A DNA stretch of 64,000 nt from Pseudomonadota bacterium (GCA_023404705.1 JAEYAU010000261.1:62001-126000); one strand, 5' to 3'. Counted from the first letter of the stretch, positions 40,810-50,702 are shown. Notes: a model not told the origin generated them from the letters alone. Made by a program: numbers and translations.

Positions 40810-42483
40810 ATGAGCTCCTGGACCGGAACCGGACGTCTGGCGGGATTTCCGCTGTTGCGCGAGGGCGTGGGGCGCGTGCGCGGCCTGGTCCGTCGTCTCT
40901 CCCCCGCGGCACGCGCTGCTGATAGCCGCGTGGCCGCGCAGCGGCGAGCCGCGGAGCTGCGCATGGATGCGCTAGCTGCTAGCCCGGCTGCTGCATTCCA
41001 GGGCCGCACGCTGATCGACGGCAGCTTCGACAATCCGAACTACTGGCTGCGCTTCAGCTTCGTGCGGGCGGCGCTCGGCCTCAAGAACGGCCGCGAGACC
41101 GGACTGCTGGGCCCATTCCGCCGCGAGCAGGTTGGTGCGACCTTCCGCCATTTCGGCGTGAACGACGTCGTCTCGTTCCCCGACGTGCCCGTGTCCGCGG
41201 ATGCGCGGCGGCTCGCCGACGAGCTGGTGGACGCGACCCGCACGGCGGACGATGTCCTGGCATGGAGCCTGCCGGAAGGTTTCCCCGCCATGATGGTCTA
41301 TGACGGCATCCTCAAGCGGCAGCGCCTCGCGGCCGTGGATGTGCGGCGCCCGGACTTCCGCCTGCACGTGCGCGAAGCCGTCGAGAGCATCGAGCGTGCG
41401 CGCCGCGTGATCGAGGAGGGCAACTATGACCTGGTCGTCATCAGCCATCCGTTCAACTTTCTCTATGGCGGGATCGCGTGGTGCGCGCTCAAGCGCGGCA
41501 TCCCTGTCCTGCTGCCGTTCGGCGCCTTCGGCACCATGCGCATCACGCGCTTCGACCGTCCCGAGGAGCTGTTTTCGTTCTACGACCGGCCGACCGCTGC
41601 TGACTTCGCGGCGGCCGCGCCCGCGAAGCTCGCCGCACTCGAGGAGGTCGGGCGTCAGTACATCGATGCCCGGCTGGGCGGTCAGGCCGATGATCTCGCG
41701 TCCATCTACGCGTTCCGCCAGAGCGGCGAGCGGATCGACCGCGCCGTCCTCGGCGCGAAATTCGGCTGGGATCCCGCAAAGCCGATCGTGGCGGTCTATG
41801 CATCAAACTGGTTCGACTGGCCGCATCAGCTGGGCATGTCCCAGTTTCGCGATTTCCTCGACTGGACCGAGACCACCTTCCAGGCTGCGCGGCGCAATGA
41901 AGGCGTCAACTGGCTGTTCAAGCCGCACCCGGCCGAGGATTGGTTCGGCGGCGCTTCGCTCGCCTCGATCATGGCGCGGATCGGCACGGCGCCGCATGTC
42001 GCGATCGCCGACAAGGCCTGGAACAACACAGCGGTGATGCAGACCGTCGATGCGCTTGTCACCTATCACGGCACGGCCGGCATCGAATTCGCGTCGCGCG
42101 GCAAGCCGGTGCTGATTCCGGACCGCGGCAAGTACGACGACATCGGCTTCGCCAAAGTGGCGGGCTCTCGCCAGAATTACATCGACCTGCTCGGAACCGA
42201 GTGGTGGCAGGGCATGGACCTGACGCAGGCCGCGCGGCTCGCCAACACCTTCGCGGGCTGGTGGATCTGCGCCCCGGACTGGCAGTCCGACATGCTGCTC
42301 GAGGACGATCCGCGCCAGGACGCGATCTATGCCTCGATCCCGGCCATGCTGGACCGGAACGCGGACGTCGTCGCGCGCGAGATCGCCCATTTGTGCGACT
42401 GGTTCGCGACCGGCCACCGTTTCTCGCACACCTACAAGATGGCGCTGGCGGAGCGCTATCGGCTCACCAATGTCCGCGCCTGA
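40810..42483 (+). CDS. Surface-polysaccharide GT-B protein with KPHP motif
   Basis: 557 residues; starts directly after the previous stop. The first half has VVISHPFNFLYGGIAWCAL; the second half has FKPHPAEDWFG with His373 and TYHGTAGIEFASRGKPVLIPDRG. The order matches capsule-synthesis type GT-B proteins (KpsS-like). The protein is longer than its relatives at 30880, 50703 and 52133. An N-terminal Arg-rich segment could contact membrane. It may transfer a nonulosonic acid or Kdo-like sugar; the acceptor is unknown. Confidence 0.72.
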   Translation: MSSWTGTGRLAGFPLLREGVGRVRGLVRRLSPAARAADSRVAAQRRAAELRMDALAASPAAAFQGRTLIDGSFDNPNYWLRFSFVRAALGLKNGRETGLLGPFRREQVGATFRHFGVNDVVSFPDVPVSADARRLADELVDATRTADDVLAWSLPEGFPAMMVYDGILKRQRLAAVDVRRPDFRLHVREAVESIERARRVIEEGNYDLVVISHPFNFLYGGIAWCALKRGIPVLLPFGAFGTMRITRFDRPEELFSFYDRPTAADFAAAAPAKLAALEEVGRQYIDARLGGQADDLASIYAFRQSGERIDRAVLGAKFGWDPAKPIVAVYASNWFDWPHQLGMSQFRDFLDWTETTFQAARRNEGVNWLFKPHPAEDWFGGASLASIMARIGTAPHVAIADKAWNNTAVMQTVDALVTYHGTAGIEFASRGKPVLIPDRGKYDDIGFAKVAGSRQNYIDLLGTEWWQGMDLTQAARLANTFAGWWICAPDWQSDMLLEDDPRQDAIYASIPAMLDRNADVVAREIAHLCDWFATGHRFSHTYKMALAERYRLTNVRA

Positions 42484-42517
42484 TGCGGCGCGCCGACAAG
42501 ATCGAGGTCCAGCGTCG

Positions 42518-44401
42518 ATGAAGTTCCTGACGATCCATTGCGGGCACAACTCGTCCGCCGCGCTGATGATCGACGGCCGGATCGTGGGCGCCGTGCAGGA
42601 AGAGCGCTTCGCCTGCCGCAAGAACCAGGTCGCCTTTCCGGTGCAATCGATTCGCCACTTGCTGGATCGTCACCTCGCGGGCGATATCGCGGCGCTCGAC
42701 CGCGTGGGTTTCACATCGACCGACGTCGATCCGATCGGCTTCGTCATCAGCCGCTACACCGACTTCTCCGTGTTCGACCACATCCGCGAGAACAAGGAGT
42801 ATTGGTACGGCGTCTTCTACGAAGGCAAGCCGCATGACGGCTGGTACTGGCGCGAGATGTATCGGCGCGGCGAGTGTCTCAACCGCGATCACAACGTCGA
42901 TCCCGACGAGATGATCAACGTGCCGTTCGGCAAGGGCTTCCGCTATGACGCCGATGTCGGGCGCGCGAAGCTGATGACGCGGCATTTCGGCTGGAACGGC
43001 CCGAACCAGACGATCGACCACCATACGTGCCACGCCTACTACGCCTTCTACGGCGCGCCCATTCCACGCGATCGCTGGGAGGACACGCTGGTGCTCACCG
43101 CCGATGCCCTCGGCGACGGCCTCAACTGGAGCGCATCCATCGCGGACCGCGAGGGTCGGCTCACGCGGGTCGGGCAGGGGATGGATCACGGCGTCGCGCG
43201 CATCTACCGCTTCGTCACGCTGCTGCTCGGCATGAAGCCCAACGAGCACGAGTACAAGATCATGGGCCTCTCCGGCTATCGCACCCATGACAAGTACGTG
43301 GCGGCGGTCGAGGAGGTGTTCTCGCGCTGTCTCGACTTCCGCGATGGCCGCTTCGTCCAGGATCAGCCGCTGCGCGACTCCTATTTCGATCTGCGCGACC
43401 GGCTCGAAGGTTATCGCTTCGACAACATCGCGACCGGCCTGCAGAGCTGGGCGACGCGCGTCACCAGCGCCTGGGCAGCACACTGGCTGCGCGAGACCAA
43501 GCGCCGCGTGCTGTGCTTCTCGGGTGGCTTGTCGATGAATATCAAGCTCAATGGCGATCTGCTCTCGTTGCCCGAGATCGATATTCTCAGCGTGCCGGCC
43601 TCGGGCGGCGACGAGACCAATCCGATCGGCGCCTGCTACGTGATGCAGGCCGAGAGCGGCGCACCCGTCGAGGTGCTGGCGCATCCCTATCTGGGACACC
43701 TCGACGAGAGTGATCCCGACAACGATTGGCGCGCCGGCCTCGCGCGCGCCGGCGCCGATCCGGCGCACTACGCGGTGCGCGAAGGGATCGGTCCCAAGGA
43801 GATCGCGCGCCTGCTCGCCGCCAACGAGATCGTGGCGCGTTGCGCCGGGCCGATGGAGTTCGGCGCCCGCGCCCTCGGCAATCGCTCGATCCTCGCCAAT
43901 CCGTCGGATCCGGCCAACCTCAAGACGATCAACGATGCCATCAAGAATCGCGACTTCTGGATGCCGTTCACGCCCTCGATCCTCGCCGAGGCGGCCTCGC
44001 GCTATTTGCTGGTCGAGAAGCCGGTGGTCTCGCCCTATATGACGATTGGCTATCGGACGACGGAGCTTGCCCGCAAGCATTTGGCCGCGGCACTGCATCC
44101 GGGCGACTTCAGCGCCCGGCCGCATTTCGTCTCGCGCGCTTCCAACGAGACCTACTGGCGCATCATCAGCGAGTTCGAGGCGCTCACCGGCATAAGCGGC
44201 GTGCTGAACACCTCCCTCAACCTGCACGGCGAGCCGATGAACTGGACCGTCGCGCAGGCCGCGCGCACGCTCGCGCTCTCCGCGCTCAGCTTCCTCGCGC
44301 TGCCCGGCGACGCGCTGCTCTATAAGGTGGCCGCCAAGGGCCGCCTCGAAGCGGTTCTCGCCGATAGCAACCTTCTCGCCGTCGGTGGACGGCGGCACTG
44401 A
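42518..44401 (+). CDS. O-carbamoyltransferase, NodU/CmcH/TobZ family
   Basis: 627 residues from ATG 42518. The N-terminal Kae1-like domain opens with LTIHCGHNSSAALMIDG and VQEERF and includes DHHTCHAYYAF. The C-terminal YrdC-like domain has GPMEFGARALGNRSILANPS and NRDFWMPFTPS. The family uses carbamoyl phosphate and ATP through carbamoyl-AMP to make a carbamate ester on a hydroxyl of a sugar. It overlaps nothing; the next gene begins 13 bases after its stop. Here it should decorate a glycan residue, and because nonulosonate genes surround it, one of these is a likely acceptor. Confidence 0.9.
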   Translation: MKFLTIHCGHNSSAALMIDGRIVGAVQEERFACRKNQVAFPVQSIRHLLDRHLAGDIAALDRVGFTSTDVDPIGFVISRYTDFSVFDHIRENKEYWYGVFYEGKPHDGWYWREMYRRGECLNRDHNVDPDEMINVPFGKGFRYDADVGRAKLMTRHFGWNGPNQTIDHHTCHAYYAFYGAPIPRDRWEDTLVLTADALGDGLNWSASIADREGRLTRVGQGMDHGVARIYRFVTLLLGMKPNEHEYKIMGLSGYRTHDKYVAAVEEVFSRCLDFRDGRFVQDQPLRDSYFDLRDRLEGYRFDNIATGLQSWATRVTSAWAAHWLRETKRRVLCFSGGLSMNIKLNGDLLSLPEIDILSVPASGGDETNPIGACYVMQAESGAPVEVLAHPYLGHLDESDPDNDWRAGLARAGADPAHYAVREGIGPKEIARLLAANEIVARCAGPMEFGARALGNRSILANPSDPANLKTINDAIKNRDFWMPFTPSILAEAASRYLLVEKPVVSPYMTIGYRTTELARKHLAAALHPGDFSARPHFVSRASNETYWRIISEFEALTGISGVLNTSLNLHGEPMNWTVAQAARTLALSALSFLALPGDALLYKVAAKGRLEAVLADSNLLAVGGRRH

Positions 44402-44414
44402 TCAGGTATCCGTG

Positions 44415-45560
44415 ATGACGAAGCGCGCGGACGTCTACGGCCGTTATTCCCTGGGATCGGGATCGATCCTCGACGACAAGGATCGCGTCTGGAGCGCGCT
44501 TGCCGACGAGAGCGTCGTCGCATCCTACCGGCAGTCCATGCGCCGCGATCTCGACAAGGCCGGTATTCCGCTCGCCGCGCTCGCGAAGTGGCACGTCATG
44601 GACGTGGGCACCGGCCGCCAGGCGCTCGCCTTCCTCGACATGGGAGCGCAGCGGGTCAGCCATTTCGATATCAGCCATGAGAATGTCGCGCGGGTCGAGA
44701 CCCACATCGCGGCACAGGGCATGAGGGACCGTCTCGAGACCAAATGTTGCGACCTGGTCGACACCGATCTCGGCCGCGATCGCTTCGATTTCATCTATCT
44801 CAACGGAATTGTGCAGCACTTCTCGGATGTCGGCCGCGGTCTCGCGAACTGCATTCGTGCGCTCAAACCGGGTGGCTTGCTCTGGCTGTACTTTTATCGC
44901 TCCGGCACCTTCGACCAGTTCTTCGTCTATATGCTGCGCAATCTGGTCGGCGGCAGCAATGTGACGGCGGACGCGGCGATGATGCGCGATCACTACGCGG
45001 CGGCGCGCATGTTCTTCGCGGCCGACGCACGAGACAATTATCTGACCTCGATCTACATGGACGGCGTGTTCACGCGCTATGCCCATCTCTACACGGTCGA
45101 GACCTATCTGGAGTTCGCGCGCGTGTGCGGGCTCGAGATCGTGTCGTCGTCGGGGCTCGATCCGCTCGGCCGCAGCGTGGACCATTATTTCGCGCGCAAT
45201 GCCGGTGTCGTCACCTTGCGCAAGCGGACGGAGATCGGCGATGCCGATCTCGCGACAGCCGCGCAGCGGCTTTCGCCGCAAGCCGGCGTGGATCAGCTTG
45301 ATCCATCCCTTTACGAGGCGCCGGAGATCCGGCGATCGATCGAGCTCTATCGGGAGCTGCAGCGTGCACTGGAGGCGCCTGGCGTCCCAGGTTGGCTGCG
45401 CGTGTTCGCGGCCATGCGCCTGTTCGCCCTGCTGGCGCAGACGCGCGCGCCGGACTACGACGCGATGCGGCGGCACGCGGATCTTCACGAAATGTTCGAG
45501 CGCTTGATCGGACTGATCGTCGCGGAGTACGGCGCGGCAGGCGCGGGAGGAGTGAGATGA
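44415..45560 (+). CDS. SAM-dependent methyltransferase with long C-terminal extension
   Basis: 381 residues from ATG 44415; GTG 44412 is an alternative. Motif I is VMDVGTGRQALAFL, followed by HFDISHEN and YLNGIVQHFSDVGRG. After residue 260 an alpha-helical C-terminal region of about 120 residues has no recognised homology; it could bind the acceptor. Overlaps the NeuB start by four bases, so it is probably specific to the same nonulosonate branch. No acceptor can be inferred from the sequence. Confidence 0.75.
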   Translation: MTKRADVYGRYSLGSGSILDDKDRVWSALADESVVASYRQSMRRDLDKAGIPLAALAKWHVMDVGTGRQALAFLDMGAQRVSHFDISHENVARVETHIAAQGMRDRLETKCCDLVDTDLGRDRFDFIYLNGIVQHFSDVGRGLANCIRALKPGGLLWLYFYRSGTFDQFFVYMLRNLVGGSNVTADAAMMRDHYAAARMFFAADARDNYLTSIYMDGVFTRYAHLYTVETYLEFARVCGLEIVSSSGLDPLGRSVDHYFARNAGVVTLRKRTEIGDADLATAAQRLSPQAGVDQLDPSLYEAPEIRRSIELYRELQRALEAPGVPGWLRVFAAMRLFALLAQTRAPDYDAMRRHADLHEMFERLIGLIVAEYGAAGAGGVR

Positions 45561-46597
45561 GCGAATTCGCAATCGCGGGCCGCAGGGTCGGGCCCGACCA
45601 TCCGCCATTGGTGATCGTCGAGGTCGGCATCAACCACGAGGGCAATGTCGAGAAGGCGATTGCGCTGGTCGATGCTGCGGTGGCGGCGGGCGCCGAGCTG
45701 GTCAAGTTCCAGTGCCATATCACAGAGAAGGAGATGGTCCCGACCGACATGACGCCGGGCGAGATCTCCACCGAGAAGCTGTGGGACATCATCAAGCGCT
45801 GCGAGCTCACCGAAGCCGAGGAGCGCCGCGTTCAGAAATACTGCTCCGAGAAGGGCGTGATCTATCTCTCGACGCCTTTCTCGCGCGAGGCCGCGGACCG
45901 GCTGAACGCCATGGGCGTGCCGGCCTTCAAGATCGGTTCGGGCGAATGCAATAACCTGCCGCTGCTCGATCACATCGCAAAATTCGGCAAGCCGATGATC
46001 CTGTCGACCGGCATGAACGAGCTTGCCTCGGTGAAGCGCTCGGTCGAGGTGCTGCAGGGGCGCGTCCCGTTCGGGCTCATGCATTGCACCAGCATGTATC
46101 CAACGCCCTACGACAAGGTGCGCCTCGGCGCGATCAGCGACCTGATGCAGGCTTTTCCGGGCGTGCCGGTTGGTCTCTCGGATCACTCGCTGAACATCTG
46201 GACGTGCCTCGGCGCGGTCGGGCTCGGCGCCTCCATGCTGGAGAAACACTTCACGATCTCGCGGCAATGGCCCGGCCCGGACACCGGCATCTCGATCGAG
46301 CCCGACGAGCTGAAGGACATGATCGAGGGCTCGCGCGCCATCTGGCAGGCGCGCGGCGGGCGCAAGACGGTGCTGCCCGAGGAGCAGCCCGTCATCGACT
46401 TCGCCTATGCGACCGTGGTGTCGATTGCGTCCATCAAGGCCGGCGACACCTTCGGGCTCGACAATATCTGGGTGAAGCGGCCCGGCACCGGGCCTCTGAA
46501 AGCAGACCGGTTCTACGATGTGGTCGGCAAGCGCGCGACGCGTGACATCCCGGCTGAGCAGCATGTCGGCCCGGCCGACGTCGAAGGTCTCGCGTGA
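45557..46597 (+). CDS. NeuB-family nonulosonic acid synthase, second copy
   Basis: 346 residues. TIM-barrel blocks are VIVEVGINHEGN, VKFQCHI, STPFSREA, KIGSGE, STGMN, MHCTSMYPTP and GLSDHS with EKHFTI. A C-terminal SAF domain runs from about 285 (ASIKAGDTFGLDNIWVKRPG). INHEG differs from both SGNHNG of PseI and the third copy. It condenses a 2-amino-hexose with phosphoenolpyruvate. The neighbours at 47427, 48644 and 49696 point to a legionaminic- or neuraminic-like acid. Position in the run is coupled to methyltransferase and epimerase genes. Confidence 0.9.
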   Translation: MSEFAIAGRRVGPDHPPLVIVEVGINHEGNVEKAIALVDAAVAAGAELVKFQCHITEKEMVPTDMTPGEISTEKLWDIIKRCELTEAEERRVQKYCSEKGVIYLSTPFSREAADRLNAMGVPAFKIGSGECNNLPLLDHIAKFGKPMILSTGMNELASVKRSVEVLQGRVPFGLMHCTSMYPTPYDKVRLGAISDLMQAFPGVPVGLSDHSLNIWTCLGAVGLGASMLEKHFTISRQWPGPDTGISIEPDELKDMIEGSRAIWQARGGRKTVLPEEQPVIDFAYATVVSIASIKAGDTFGLDNIWVKRPGTGPLKADRFYDVVGKRATRDIPAEQHVGPADVEGLA

Positions 46598-47430
46598 GAT
46601 ATGTGATTACGGGTGGCTCGGGCTTCCTCGGGCGCGCGGTGGTGAAGTTGCTGTCCGAATCCGGAGAGCCGGTGACTCGCGTCACGCGGCGCGCGCTTGC
46701 GTCCGAGCCCGGCGTCACAGACCTGTGCGTCTCCTGTTATGACGCGCTTCCCGCGCGCATGGAGGATGCCACGCTCATTCACGCCGGCGAGCCGGCCGAG
46801 ATCGCGTCGGCCGAAGCCGGCGGCGATGCCCATATAGAGGCGATGCGCGGCCTGCTCGACAAGCTGCTCGCCCGCGGCTTCGCCCACGTCGTCTATGTCT
46901 CGTCGGCTGCGGTCTACGGGGACGCGGTCACAATACCGCGCCGACCGGACGAAGCGATCGCGCCGCACGGCGCCTACGCGCGGGCCAAGGCCGCATGCGA
47001 AGCCGAAGCACTGGCGCAAGGGGGGGCGGTGGCGCGGCTCTCCAACCTGTTCGGCCCCGGCATGGCGCGCTCGACCGTTGTCGCCGACGTGTTGGCGCAG
47101 ATCCCGGGCCATGGCCCGTTGCGGCTGCGTGACGAAGCACCGGTGCGCGACTATCTCTGGATCGAGGACGCCGCGCGTGCGCTCGTCGCCTGCGCGCGCC
47201 GGCCCTTCACGGACATCGTCAATATCGGCACCGCCATCGGCACCTCCGCGGGCGCGCTGGCGCGGCTCGCGCTCGGCCTCGCGGGTGAGAGTGAGCGGCC
47301 CGTGGTCTCGACCGCGCCCTCGGGACGCGCGTCGCATCTCGTCCTCGATATCGAGCGCACACGCGCGCAACTCGATTGGGCGCCCCGCACGTCGCTCGCC
47401 GACGGCCTGGCACGGATGCTCGCGGCATGA
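46594..47430 (+). CDS. NAD-dependent epimerase/dehydratase
   Basis: 278 residues from GTG 46594, which overlaps the NeuB stop. ITGGSGFLGRAVV binds NAD, VYVSSAAVYG supplies the Ser and AYARAKAACE the YxxxK, so the catalytic residues are all there, unlike the homologue at 2476. The protein is shorter than typical epimerases, with a compressed C-terminal domain (VRDYLWIEDAARALV). Its position between NeuB and NeuC genes suggests it modifies the nonulosonate or its precursor. Reaction unknown. Confidence 0.82.
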   Translation: MRYVITGGSGFLGRAVVKLLSESGEPVTRVTRRALASEPGVTDLCVSCYDALPARMEDATLIHAGEPAEIASAEAGGDAHIEAMRGLLDKLLARGFAHVVYVSSAAVYGDAVTIPRRPDEAIAPHGAYARAKAACEAEALAQGGAVARLSNLFGPGMARSTVVADVLAQIPGHGPLRLRDEAPVRDYLWIEDAARALVACARRPFTDIVNIGTAIGTSAGALARLALGLAGESERPVVSTAPSGRASHLVLDIERTRAQLDWAPRTSLADGLARMLAA

Positions 47431-48647
47431 ACCGGCGTACCATTGCGGTCTTCACCGGGAATCGCGCCGAGTACGGCCTGCAGTTCCCGATCCTGCGCGC
47501 CATCGATCGGCACGCCGCGCTCGACTATCGTTTGATCGTATCGGGCGCGCATCTCGATCCGAACTTCGGTCGCACGCTGGCCGAGATCGAGGCCGACGGC
47601 TTCACGGTGCACGACGAGGTCAAGATCGACCTCGCGGCCGACACGCTCACGGCCACCGCCCAGGCGATCGGCTCCGGCGTCGTGTCCATGAGCCGCGCGC
47701 TCGAGCGGCTGCGGCCCGACATCCTGGTCGTTTACGCAGACCGCTTCGAAGGCTTCGCAGCCGTGATTGCCGGGACCCAGATGAATGTGCCGACCGCTCA
47801 CGTCGAGGGCGGCGATATTACCGAAGGCGGCGCGCTCGACGACTCCGTGCGGCACGCCATGACCAAGCTCGCTCACTTGCATTTTACGACCAACATGCAG
47901 GCGACCAACCGCGTGCTCGCCATGGGGGAGGAGCCCTGGCGCGTGCATACGGTCGGCTTTCCGGCGATCGACCTGATCCAGGACGGCAATTTTGCTTCGC
48001 CCGCCGATGTGCGCGACAAGCTTGGTCTCGACCTCGCGCGGCCTGTCGTGCTGCTCACCCAGCATTCGGTGACCACGGAGTTCGATCTTGCGGACGAGCA
48101 GGTCCGCCCGACACTCGAAGCCATGACGCGCCTCGCCGCCGACGGCGTGCAGGTGATCGCCACCTATCCGAACAATGATGCCGGCGGCCGCCGCATCATC
48201 GCCGAGCTGGACCGCCTCGCCGCGGAGGGCATCGCGGGCCTCCAGGTCCACCGCTCGCTCGGACGCTGGCTCTATCATGGCGTGCTGGCGCTCGCGCGCG
48301 ATCCGTCCCTGCGCGTCGCTTGCGTCGGAAACTCATCCTCGGGCCTGAAGGAGACTCCCGCCTTCGGCTGCCCGACCGTGAACATCGGCTCGCGGCAGCT
48401 CGGCCGGCTTCGCGCCGAGAACGTGCTCGATGCCGATTACGACGCGGCCGCGATCGAAACCGCAGTGCGCCGCTGCCTGTTCGACGACACGTTCCGCGCC
48501 CAATGCCGCGCCGTCGAGAACCCCTATGGCATCGGCGACGCCGGCCCCAAGATTGCCGATGTGCTGGCGCGCGTCCCGCTCGATCGCAACCTGATCCGCA
48601 AGGGCATGACGTTGCGCGGCGAGACCCGCGACGGGTGGTTCCGATGA
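47427..48647 (+). CDS. Hydrolysing NDP-GlcNAc 2-epimerase, NeuC/LegG type (first copy)
   Basis: 406 residues. FTGNRAEYGLQFPILRAI is the N-terminal NeuC motif; VYADRFEG, VEGGDITEGG and LAHLHFT follow. The C-terminal block has GNSSSGLKETPAFGCPTVNIGSRQ, binding the nucleotide. NeuC-type enzymes hydrolyse and epimerise UDP-GlcNAc to ManNAc; LegG does the same on GDP-linked 2,4-diacetamido-trideoxyglucose. The PtmE- and LegB-like genes right after it favour the latter. Coupled by ATGA on both sides. Confidence 0.88.
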   Translation: MNRRTIAVFTGNRAEYGLQFPILRAIDRHAALDYRLIVSGAHLDPNFGRTLAEIEADGFTVHDEVKIDLAADTLTATAQAIGSGVVSMSRALERLRPDILVVYADRFEGFAAVIAGTQMNVPTAHVEGGDITEGGALDDSVRHAMTKLAHLHFTTNMQATNRVLAMGEEPWRVHTVGFPAIDLIQDGNFASPADVRDKLGLDLARPVVLLTQHSVTTEFDLADEQVRPTLEAMTRLAADGVQVIATYPNNDAGGRRIIAELDRLAAEGIAGLQVHRSLGRWLYHGVLALARDPSLRVACVGNSSSGLKETPAFGCPTVNIGSRQLGRLRAENVLDADYDAAAIETAVRRCLFDDTFRAQCRAVENPYGIGDAGPKIADVLARVPLDRNLIRKGMTLRGETRDGWFR

Positions 48648-49699
48648 GCGAGCCGATCCTGCCACCCGACGCGACGCTGCGCGACGCCATCGCGCTGATC
48701 GAGCGCACGCGGCGGTTCATCGTCGCGGTGGTCGGCGCCGATGGACGCCTCCTCGGCATCCTCTCCGATGGCGACATCCGCCGCGGCATCCTGGCTGGGC
48801 TGGCACTCGACGGTCCGGCCGCCAGCGCCATGACTCGCGAGCCAATCCTCGGCTCCGCGGATGCACGGCCCGATGAGCTGTACGACTTGATGATGCTGCG
48901 CGGCGTCGCGGCCGTGCCGGTCGTCGATTCCCAGGGCCGCTTCGTGCGCGTCGCGCAACTCAGCGATGCGACCGACACGCCACGTCTCGGCGGCGAAGGT
49001 TTCGCCGCCGCCGTGATCATGGCGGGCGGGGAGGGGCGCCGGCTGCGTCCGCTCACAGCCGATCGCCCGAAGCCGATGATCGACATCGGCGGCGTGCCGC
49101 TGCTCGAGCGCCAGGTGCGGGCCATGGTGGCCTGCGGTCTGCGGCGCATCTTCATCTCGACCAATTATCTGGGTCACGTCATCGAGGATCACTTCGGGGA
49201 CGGTGGCGCATTTGATGCCGAGATCCGCTACTTGCGCGAGCCGACCCAGCTCGGCACCGCAGGCGCGCTCTCGCTGCTGCCGCGGCTGCCGGACGGCCCC
49301 GTGCTCGTGATCAATGGCGACGTGCTCACGACCTCGGATTTCGGCAAGCTGCTCGCCTTTCATACCGAGACCCGGGCCGACATCACCATCGCGGCGATGA
49401 TCTATCGCGTCGACATTCCGTTCGGCGTGCTTGCGGTCGACGGCTATCGCGCGGTCGGCGTCGAGGAGAAGCCATCCCAGAGGTTCCTCTGCAATGCCGG
49501 CATCTATGTGCTCAGCCCTGCGGCGGTGCGCTCCGTTCCGGCGGGCCTGCGGGTGGACATGACTGGCGTCATCGAGGCCGCGATCGGCCGCGGCTCGTCC
49601 GTCTCGGTGTTTCCCATTCACGAATTCTGGACCGACATCGGCACACCGCGCGACCTTGAGCACGCGCTGGCGGAGTTCGGCGAGAAGGCACATTCATGA
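48644..49699 (+). CDS. CBS-domain nucleotidyltransferase, PtmE-like (GDP-glucosamine pathway)
   Basis: 351 residues. The first 115 residues hold a CBS pair (GILSDGDIRRGIL, VVDSQGRFVRVAQL) and then a RmlA-type fold begins with VIMAGGEGRRLRPLTADRPKPM. PtmE of Campylobacter has the same CBS-plus-transferase layout and makes GDP-GlcN(Ac) from the sugar 1-phosphate. The order NeuC, PtmE, LegB is consistent with the GDP-linked legionaminic pathway. The CBS pair suggests allosteric control by adenosine nucleotides (family knowledge, not shown here). Confidence 0.85.
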   Translation: MSEPILPPDATLRDAIALIERTRRFIVAVVGADGRLLGILSDGDIRRGILAGLALDGPAASAMTREPILGSADARPDELYDLMMLRGVAAVPVVDSQGRFVRVAQLSDATDTPRLGGEGFAAAVIMAGGEGRRLRPLTADRPKPMIDIGGVPLLERQVRAMVACGLRRIFISTNYLGHVIEDHFGDGGAFDAEIRYLREPTQLGTAGALSLLPRLPDGPVLVINGDVLTTSDFGKLLAFHTETRADITIAAMIYRVDIPFGVLAVDGYRAVGVEEKPSQRFLCNAGIYVLSPAAVRSVPAGLRVDMTGVIEAAIGRGSSVSVFPIHEFWTDIGTPRDLEHALAEFGEKAHS

Positions 49700-50697
49700 G
49701 CGGACAGTTCGCGGACGCACAGACCTTCGTGACCGGCGCCGATGGTTTCATCGGCAGTCATCTGGTCGAGGCGCTGGTGCGCGAGGGCGCTCGCGTGCGC
49801 GCGCTCGTCTACTACAACTCCTGGAACAGCCTCGGCTGGCTTGCGGATACGGCTCCCGAGATCCGTCGCGAGATCGAGGTCATCTTCGGTGACGTTCGCG
49901 ACGCTGAGCGCATCGCCGGCGCCGTGAGCGGCTGCCGCTATGTGTTCCACCTCGCGAGCCTGATCGGCATCCCGTACAGCTACGAGGCCGCGCGGTCCTA
50001 CGTCGACACCAACGTGACCGGCACGCTCAACGTGCTCGAAGCGTGCCGCCGCGCCGGTACGGTCGAACGTCTGATCCACACCTCGACCTCCGAGGTCTAT
50101 GGCACCGCGCAGACCGTCCCGATCGCCGAGAGCCATCCGCTGGTCGGGCAGTCGCCTTACTCCGCCAGCAAGATCGCGGCCGACAAGCTCGCTGAAAGCT
50201 ATCACCTCTCGTTCGGCCTCCCTGTGATCGTCGCGCGGCCGTTCAACACCTTCGGCCCGCGCCAGACCGCGCGCGCCGTGATCCCGACCATCGCGAGCCA
50301 GCTCCTGGCGGGCGTCGACAAGCTCACGCTCGGCGCCCTCACGCCGACCCGCGACTTCAACTACGTGACCGACACGGCCGCCGGCTTCCTCGCGCTCGCG
50401 CGCTGTTCCGGGGCCGACGGCCAGGTCGTCAATATCGGCTCGGGGGAGGAGTGGTCGATCGAGGCGACCGCCGAGCTCCTGATGGAGATCACAAGCCGCA
50501 AAGTGCCGATCCTCTGCGATGAGGCGCGGGTGCGGCCCGCCGCGAGCGAGGTAAATCGCCTTCTGGCGGACAGCTCGCGCATCCGCGCGCTGACCGATTG
50601 GCGCCCGCGCGTGCCCTTCCGCGACGGCCTGCGCCACACCACGGAATGGGTCGCGCGCAATCTCGATCGGTTCGACGTGGCGCGTTACGCGGTCTGA
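49696..50697 (+). CDS. legB: LegB-like NDP-N-acetylglucosamine 4,6-dehydratase
   Basis: 333 residues. TGADGFIGSHL binds the cofactor; STSEVYG with SPYSASK places the Ser and Tyr-xxx-Lys. RALVYYNSWNSLGWL is close to the signature of LegB/Cj1319-type enzymes, distinct from PseB. In the legionaminic route the enzyme dehydrates GDP-GlcNAc to the 4-keto-6-deoxy sugar without C5 inversion. The aminotransferase LegC and acetyltransferase LegH that should act next were not found in this window. Starts in an ATGA overlap with the PtmE-like gene. Confidence 0.88.
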   Translation: MSGQFADAQTFVTGADGFIGSHLVEALVREGARVRALVYYNSWNSLGWLADTAPEIRREIEVIFGDVRDAERIAGAVSGCRYVFHLASLIGIPYSYEAARSYVDTNVTGTLNVLEACRRAGTVERLIHTSTSEVYGTAQTVPIAESHPLVGQSPYSASKIAADKLAESYHLSFGLPVIVARPFNTFGPRQTARAVIPTIASQLLAGVDKLTLGALTPTRDFNYVTDTAAGFLALARCSGADGQVVNIGSGEEWSIEATAELLMEITSRKVPILCDEARVRPAASEVNRLLADSSRIRALTDWRPRVPFRDGLRHTTEWVARNLDRFDVARYAV

Positions 50698-50702
50698 CCT
50701 GG

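Noticed and set aside
42464..44398. Long minus-strand open frame (644 codons) opposite the carbamoyltransferase
   Set aside because: Shadow frame caused by high GC; the plus strand encodes a clear NodU-family protein with all motifs, and the minus translation has no recognisable domain.
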